Shown: positions 30,576 through 33,786 of the stretch, in pieces | Position numbering within the stretch: the first letter of the stretch is position 1 | How the letters are laid out: the number at the start of each line of letters is the position of its first letter | Source: Flavobacteriaceae bacterium UBA3179 | GTDB lineage: Bacteria > Bacteroidota > Bacteroidia > Flavobacteriales > Flavobacteriaceae | Length of the DNA: 33,786 nucleotides | Assembly: GCA_002364245.1 (NCBI GenBank) | Contig: DEXR01000051.1 | Location: forward strand, 32,817 to 66,602 | Direction: 5' to 3' | Made by a program: the position numbers and the translations under genes | Notes under the pieces: model-generated | Told to the model about the DNA's origin: nothing | Database searches by the model: none | The model's input: only the letters and a program-made list of their open reading frames with translations

Positions 30576-32636
30576 TTAGTTGTCCTTTTTTGTTTGAAGA
30601 GAAGAATTGGTTTTTTCCTCTACTTGTTGAACTTCAGAATTTTTAGTTGATTTTTGAGGCTTTGTATTTGCTTCGGCTTTAAGGGGCTCTCTTTTTACAG
30701 AGGATTCTTTTTCTGATATAGCTTCAGGGTTTATTAATGGAGTATTTTGGGCCATTTCAAGTTTTTCTCTTTTCTTGTAAAACATTCCTTGTTCAGCAGA
30801 TTTACCGTATAATTGTGGCATTAGATATTTTCCTCGTCTCGTTCCTTTATCAACAATTACATTGCGTTTTTCAGGATTTTGTTTTAAATATGGATCATTA
30901 CGTTCAGCAGTAAGGATCCAAGATACTTTTTTGCCAGCAACCCCTCCGGCAATAGAAAATTTACCATTGGCGACTTCTTTTTCTATATAAAGGTTTGGCA
31001 TGGATGCTCCTACTGGGGTTAATTGATAGGATGCATCTCTATTAATGGCATCGTAATAATCCGGTAAATTTACAATAACACGGCCATTACGGTCAAAAAC
31101 TTCGGTACCTCTGTAAATGTTTAACACTTCGTTTGATTCTATGGAAAAATGGTGTAATTCTTTGTTTGCAGGATCATTTGGGTGATCAATAACAAACGAT
31201 TTTATACCGGTTGCTCCAGTATCACCAGTTGAGAAAACACCATAGCCGGAAGGTGTAGATACTCCATGTACTCCATACCAACCTCCAGTTCCTTCTACTC
31301 CAATACCCCAACCAAGATCAGGTGAAGAAAAACCTGAAATACCTATATGATCATCTACATCTGTACCTACATAACTAAAATCACCTACTATTAAAGGACT
31401 AAGACCGTTAGGGATGTTATTATTTTGGTTTTGGGCTACAATGTTCGATCCACGACCCAATCCTATTGAAATTAACACAGGGTCGGGATTGCTAGGTGAA
31501 AGTTGATCAATTTCTGTATTTCTTCCTGCAGGGCCACTATGTCTCATTAAAATTCCGTGCCCTCTTCCATATTGATTGCCCAATAAAACACCTCCTTCTA
31601 CAGTAGTAGTAGTGGCTGTTCTGGTTTTAACTGCACTAGCAAAAGCCCATACGTCATTTGCATTTCCAGCACTTGGATCTGTAGGGTCTAATACCCCTAC
31701 CACATTGATCCCTACACCTGGTCTATTATGAAAATCTATAAGTTCACCAACTCCACCTGCAGCTGTAAGGTCTGTTGCTATAGCTATTTGATTAGATTGG
31801 ATAAGATTATACATGCCCACACCAGCAGCAACCTGATTGTAGATACCCCATCCTGTACCTGTTTGAAATACTTGTAAAGCATCACCTACACCTGAATTTC
31901 CCGCCTGTACGCCAAAACCATTGTTATTGTTAGTTCCAAAAACTCCACCCCCGTCTGCATTGTTTTGACCTTGTACACCTATACCGTCGTTTGTGCTAAA
32001 ACCAATCATTCCTATTCCGGTGCCTGAATTTAAACCGCTAACACCAAAACCTTGATTTGTACTTTCTCCATAAACACCTACCCCACCATTACCTGAAGCA
32101 TAACCGTTAATAGCATCTTCATTATTTGCAGCTTGTACAGTAAACCGGTCTCCTGCTATTGGCGCGCCTGCGTCATTGATTATCACTTGTCCATTTGCCA
32201 ATAAACGCATGCGTTCATTATTGTTGGTTTGTATTTGTAGTGCTTGGTTATCTGTAGTTCCTAAAAAGTTAGTCCCAGCTGTAGTTCCGGCATTTCCTGT
32301 TAACGACCAATCATTGCTTGGCGTCTCTGCGGCAATACGTACCCACTGCGAACCATCGTTATAATAATAGCCAGGGGTTACATCGCCAGCGGTAGCAGTA
32401 TTATAGACCGTCATACCAGCTACATTTGCCGATAAAGGGGCCGTATTTCCAGTTCCTGTCAACGCTACGCGCGGCATTAATAGTCCTCCGGTTTTAGTAG
32501 CCGTAGATGTTACATCTAAAATGGCGTCGGTATTGGGTGTTGTTGTATTAATCCCCACTTGTGCAACAGTAACAGTTAGTGAAAAACATAATATAACTGT
32601 TAAAAAAAAATGTTTTTTTAAAGTAAAAGTCTTCAT
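30576..32636 (-). CDS. Large secreted Gly/Asn-rich repeat protein (686 aa)
   Basis: Signal peptide of about 26 residues (FFLTVILCFSLTVTVAQ), then VGINTTTPNTDAILDVTST, the entry sequence of many Bacteroidota surface or tail-fibre-like proteins. The middle has about 15-residue Gly-x-Gly-V repeats (VGVYGESTNQGFGVSG, IGVQGQNNADGGGVFG), likely a beta-solenoid. Towards the C-terminus VIVNLPDYYDAINRDASYQL and GKKVSWILTAERNDPY match a domain shared by many secreted proteins. The last 80 residues are charged and disordered-looking (Lys/Glu/Ser-rich). There is no T9SS sorting domain. I start it at ATG 32636; a 55-codon extension upstream would translate a 7-bp repeat array. Confidence 0.85.
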   Translation of the reverse strand: MKTFTLKKHFFLTVILCFSLTVTVAQVGINTTTPNTDAILDVTSTATKTGGLLMPRVALTGTGNTAPLSANVAGMTVYNTATAGDVTPGYYYNDGSQWVRIAAETPSNDWSLTGNAGTTAGTNFLGTTDNQALQIQTNNNERMRLLANGQVIINDAGAPIAGDRFTVQAANNEDAINGYASGNGGVGVYGESTNQGFGVSGLNSGTGIGMIGFSTNDGIGVQGQNNADGGGVFGTNNNNGFGVQAGNSGVGDALQVFQTGTGWGIYNQVAAGVGMYNLIQSNQIAIATDLTAAGGVGELIDFHNRPGVGINVVGVLDPTDPSAGNANDVWAFASAVKTRTATTTTVEGGVLLGNQYGRGHGILMRHSGPAGRNTEIDQLSPSNPDPVLISIGLGRGSNIVAQNQNNNIPNGLSPLIVGDFSYVGTDVDDHIGISGFSSPDLGWGIGVEGTGGWYGVHGVSTPSGYGVFSTGDTGATGIKSFVIDHPNDPANKELHHFSIESNEVLNIYRGTEVFDRNGRVIVNLPDYYDAINRDASYQLTPVGASMPNLYIEKEVANGKFSIAGGVAGKKVSWILTAERNDPYLKQNPEKRNVIVDKGTRRGKYLMPQLYGKSAEQGMFYKKREKLEMAQNTPLINPEAISEKESSVKREPLKAEANTKPQKSTKNSEVQQVEEKTNSSLQTKKDN

Positions 32637-32752
32637 GGTCGATATATCATTATTATTTAGTAGCATAATGATAAGAAAACTATTACTCGAAGCGTGAAAA
32701 TTTCGATGAAGTACTAAAAAACCTATATGATTGACGTTTAGGGTAGTAGTTT

Positions 32753-32794
32753 GAAGCTGGAAGTTGGAAGTTGGAAGCTGGAAGTTGGATGCTG
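32753..32794. repeat. 7-bp tandem array (GAAGTTG type), six units
   Basis: GAAGCTG, GAAGTTG, GAAGTTG, GAAGCTG, GAAGTTG, GATGCTG in direct succession, i.e. CAACTTC/CAGCTTC on the minus strand. It lies between the two minus-strand surface protein genes. The rest of 32637-32752 holds the leader of the downstream gene, with no certain promoter box. Confidence 0.85.
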
Positions 32795-32802
32795 TGAGCA
32801 TG

Positions 32803-32836
32803 AAAAAAGCCTGAAACGTATTACGGTTCCAGGCTT
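32803..32836 (-). terminator. Terminator of the right-edge T9SS gene
   Basis: AAGCCTGAAAC (32807-32817) pairs with GTTCCAGGCTT (32826-32836) with one mismatch. The A-run on its left (from 32803) gives a U-run on minus-strand RNA. It lies 22 bases beyond the stop codon at 32859. Confidence 0.8.
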
Positions 32837-32858
32837 GTTGTCAGGTTTGTCTTGGGGG

Positions 32859-33786
32859 CTATTTTTTAATCAGTTTTTTGGTGACTGTTCCAACTTCGGT
32901 ATCGATTTTCACGAAATAGATGCCTGTATGGAGTGAAGCCAAGTTTAATTGATAATTGTTGGTTTCAGGCCCTATGTTTTGGTTAATCCTTCTTCCCAAT
33001 AAATCGTACACCGAAATGTTTTCTAAATAGGAGTTAGGCGAAACAATGTTCAATACTGTATCGGCCGGATTCGGGAAGATGGCAACGTTCGAGAGGCTTT
33101 CTTCCGTTCCTAAAACTTCAATTTTCTTAAACTGAAGGGTAAAACGGCTATTGAACTGTCCCTTTTCAGCAGTAAACTCATAATCGGTTTCACTTAAGTT
33201 GGTCACGTTATTGTTTTTGTTGTCGATCAAGTACACGACAGCGGTTTCAATATTGGCACCTTGGATATCGTTTATGGAAACACGATAGGCTGTTTCTTCA
33301 TCTATCTGCGTGTCAAACCCAAGGGAAACTTGTGTTTCATTTTCAAGCGGTGCAAGGCCTTGGATAGCCAGTTGCTCTCCTGAAAGCATTGTAGAGTACA
33401 ATGAAACGGGAGTTGCCAATCGTTTACTGTCAAACTTAGCGTCTAAACCATTTGTGGAAACATTGGAAAAACCGATTAGAATAGCACTTCCCATTTCCCA
33501 CTTTTCATTGTACACATTCAACCAAATACGGTCGCTTTCAAAAGCTGGCTTGCGGTAGGTGTCATTATTTTCGGTAACCCGCATACTATTATTGAAAACA
33601 GCGGTTCCTGCAGCTGTTGTTTTTACGCCAAACCCTTGCCCTGACGCTATATAGCCATTTGGTATGGTTGAAGTGCCGGGATCGTTCCCTGCTGCCGTAC
33701 CACCCATAGCATTGTACATAGAGATATCGCTCATATTATAATTATTGGGGTTGTAGCCCGGATACGATGGGTTAGGGGCTGTTAGG
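32859..33786 (-). CDS. T9SS-sorted surface protein, 5' end beyond the window
   Basis: C-terminal part of a large secreted protein. The frame is open to the right edge, with NPSYPGYNPNNYN upstream of the first internal Met, so the start is outside the window. Visible: a beta-rich region with a GQGFGVKTTAAGTAVFNNSM stretch and RIWLNVYNEKWEMGSAIL, typical of the domain that precedes the sorting signal in such proteins. The type A sorting domain follows: VAIFPNPADTVLNIVSP, ISVYDLLGRRI, HTGIYFVKIDTEVGTVTKKLIKK. Function of the missing part unknown. Confidence 0.9.
   Translation of the reverse strand, partial: LTAPNPSYPGYNPNNYNMSDISMYNAMGGTAAGNDPGTSTIPNGYIASGQGFGVKTTAAGTAVFNNSMRVTENNDTYRKPAFESDRIWLNVYNEKWEMGSAILIGFSNVSTNGLDAKFDSKRLATPVSLYSTMLSGEQLAIQGLAPLENETQVSLGFDTQIDEETAYRVSINDIQGANIETAVVYLIDNKNNNVTNLSETDYEFTAEKGQFNSRFTLQFKKIEVLGTEESLSNVAIFPNPADTVLNIVSPNSYLENISVYDLLGRRINQNIGPETNNYQLNLASLHTGIYFVKIDTEVGTVTKKLIKK

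Noticed and set aside
32637-32801. 55-residue N-terminal extension of the secreted repeat protein
   Set aside because: It translates the 7-bp array and precedes a standard signal peptide at ATG 32636.
1-33786. tRNA or rRNA genes, phage or IS transposase genes
   Set aside because: I saw no tRNA-like cloverleaf, rRNA segment, transposase or integrase frame in the window.

Overview
The window comes from a member of the Bacteroidota, almost certainly a Flavobacteriaceae species. The signs are low GC, several secreted proteins with type IX secretion (T9SS) C-terminal sorting domains, promoter -7 boxes of the TAnnTTTG type, mostly absent Shine-Dalgarno sequences, a fused alpha-beta 2-oxoacid dehydrogenase E1, and a DUF5522 gene. 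I cannot fix the genus from sequence alone.

Layout. (1) 1-3270, plus: two tandem POT-family peptide transporters, the first truncated by the window edge and the second carrying a large insertion. (2) 3355-5955: a periplasmic thioredoxin-like protein convergent with a ComEC/Rec2 DNA-uptake channel gene. (3) 6097-21946, plus: a long phenylacetate (paa) catabolic cluster in the order paaE-A-B-C-D, paaG, paaH, a four-helix-bundle (S23-type) gene, paaI, paaJ, an SDR-like gene, paaZ, paaF, paaY, then a 2-oxoacid dehydrogenase E2 and a fused E1. It starts at a flavobacterial-type promoter that holds a TetR/PaaR-like palindrome. (4) 21977-23596: a TPR-transmembrane-LuxR-HTH regulator. (5) 23781-26733: an unrecognised 42-residue ORF and two convergent T9SS cargo genes with paired terminators. 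(6) 26993-29876, minus: a DUF4136 lipoprotein, urocanate hydratase (hutU), and a small DUF5522 gene of only 54 codons. (7) 29950-33786: a tiny membrane protein with an HExxH motif, an 11-bp minisatellite, a large secreted glycine/asparagine-rich repeat protein, and a T9SS protein cut by the right edge.

How the genes work together. PaaABCDE epoxidise phenylacetyl-CoA. PaaG isomerises the epoxide to oxepin-CoA, and PaaZ opens the ring and oxidises the aldehyde. PaaJ, PaaF and PaaH carry out the beta-oxidation-like steps to acetyl-CoA and succinyl-CoA. PaaI and PaaY are salvage functions. The phenylacetate-CoA ligase (paaK) and a PaaR regulator are not in the window. Instead, E1 and E2 of an acyl-CoA-forming 2-oxoacid dehydrogenase follow paaY with single-base gaps. 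This suggests that phenylpyruvate could enter directly as phenylacetyl-CoA.

The most unusual structures are three. The four-helix-bundle gene is inserted between paaH and paaI and is bracketed by a 24-bp imperfect inverted repeat (19/24) built of degenerate 8-mers with an ACT core. PaaZ carries an extra C-terminal DinB/DUF1569-like domain. Several short-period (7-bp) degenerate arrays with related ACT cores lie in the non-coding gaps between 29.6 and 32.8 kb.
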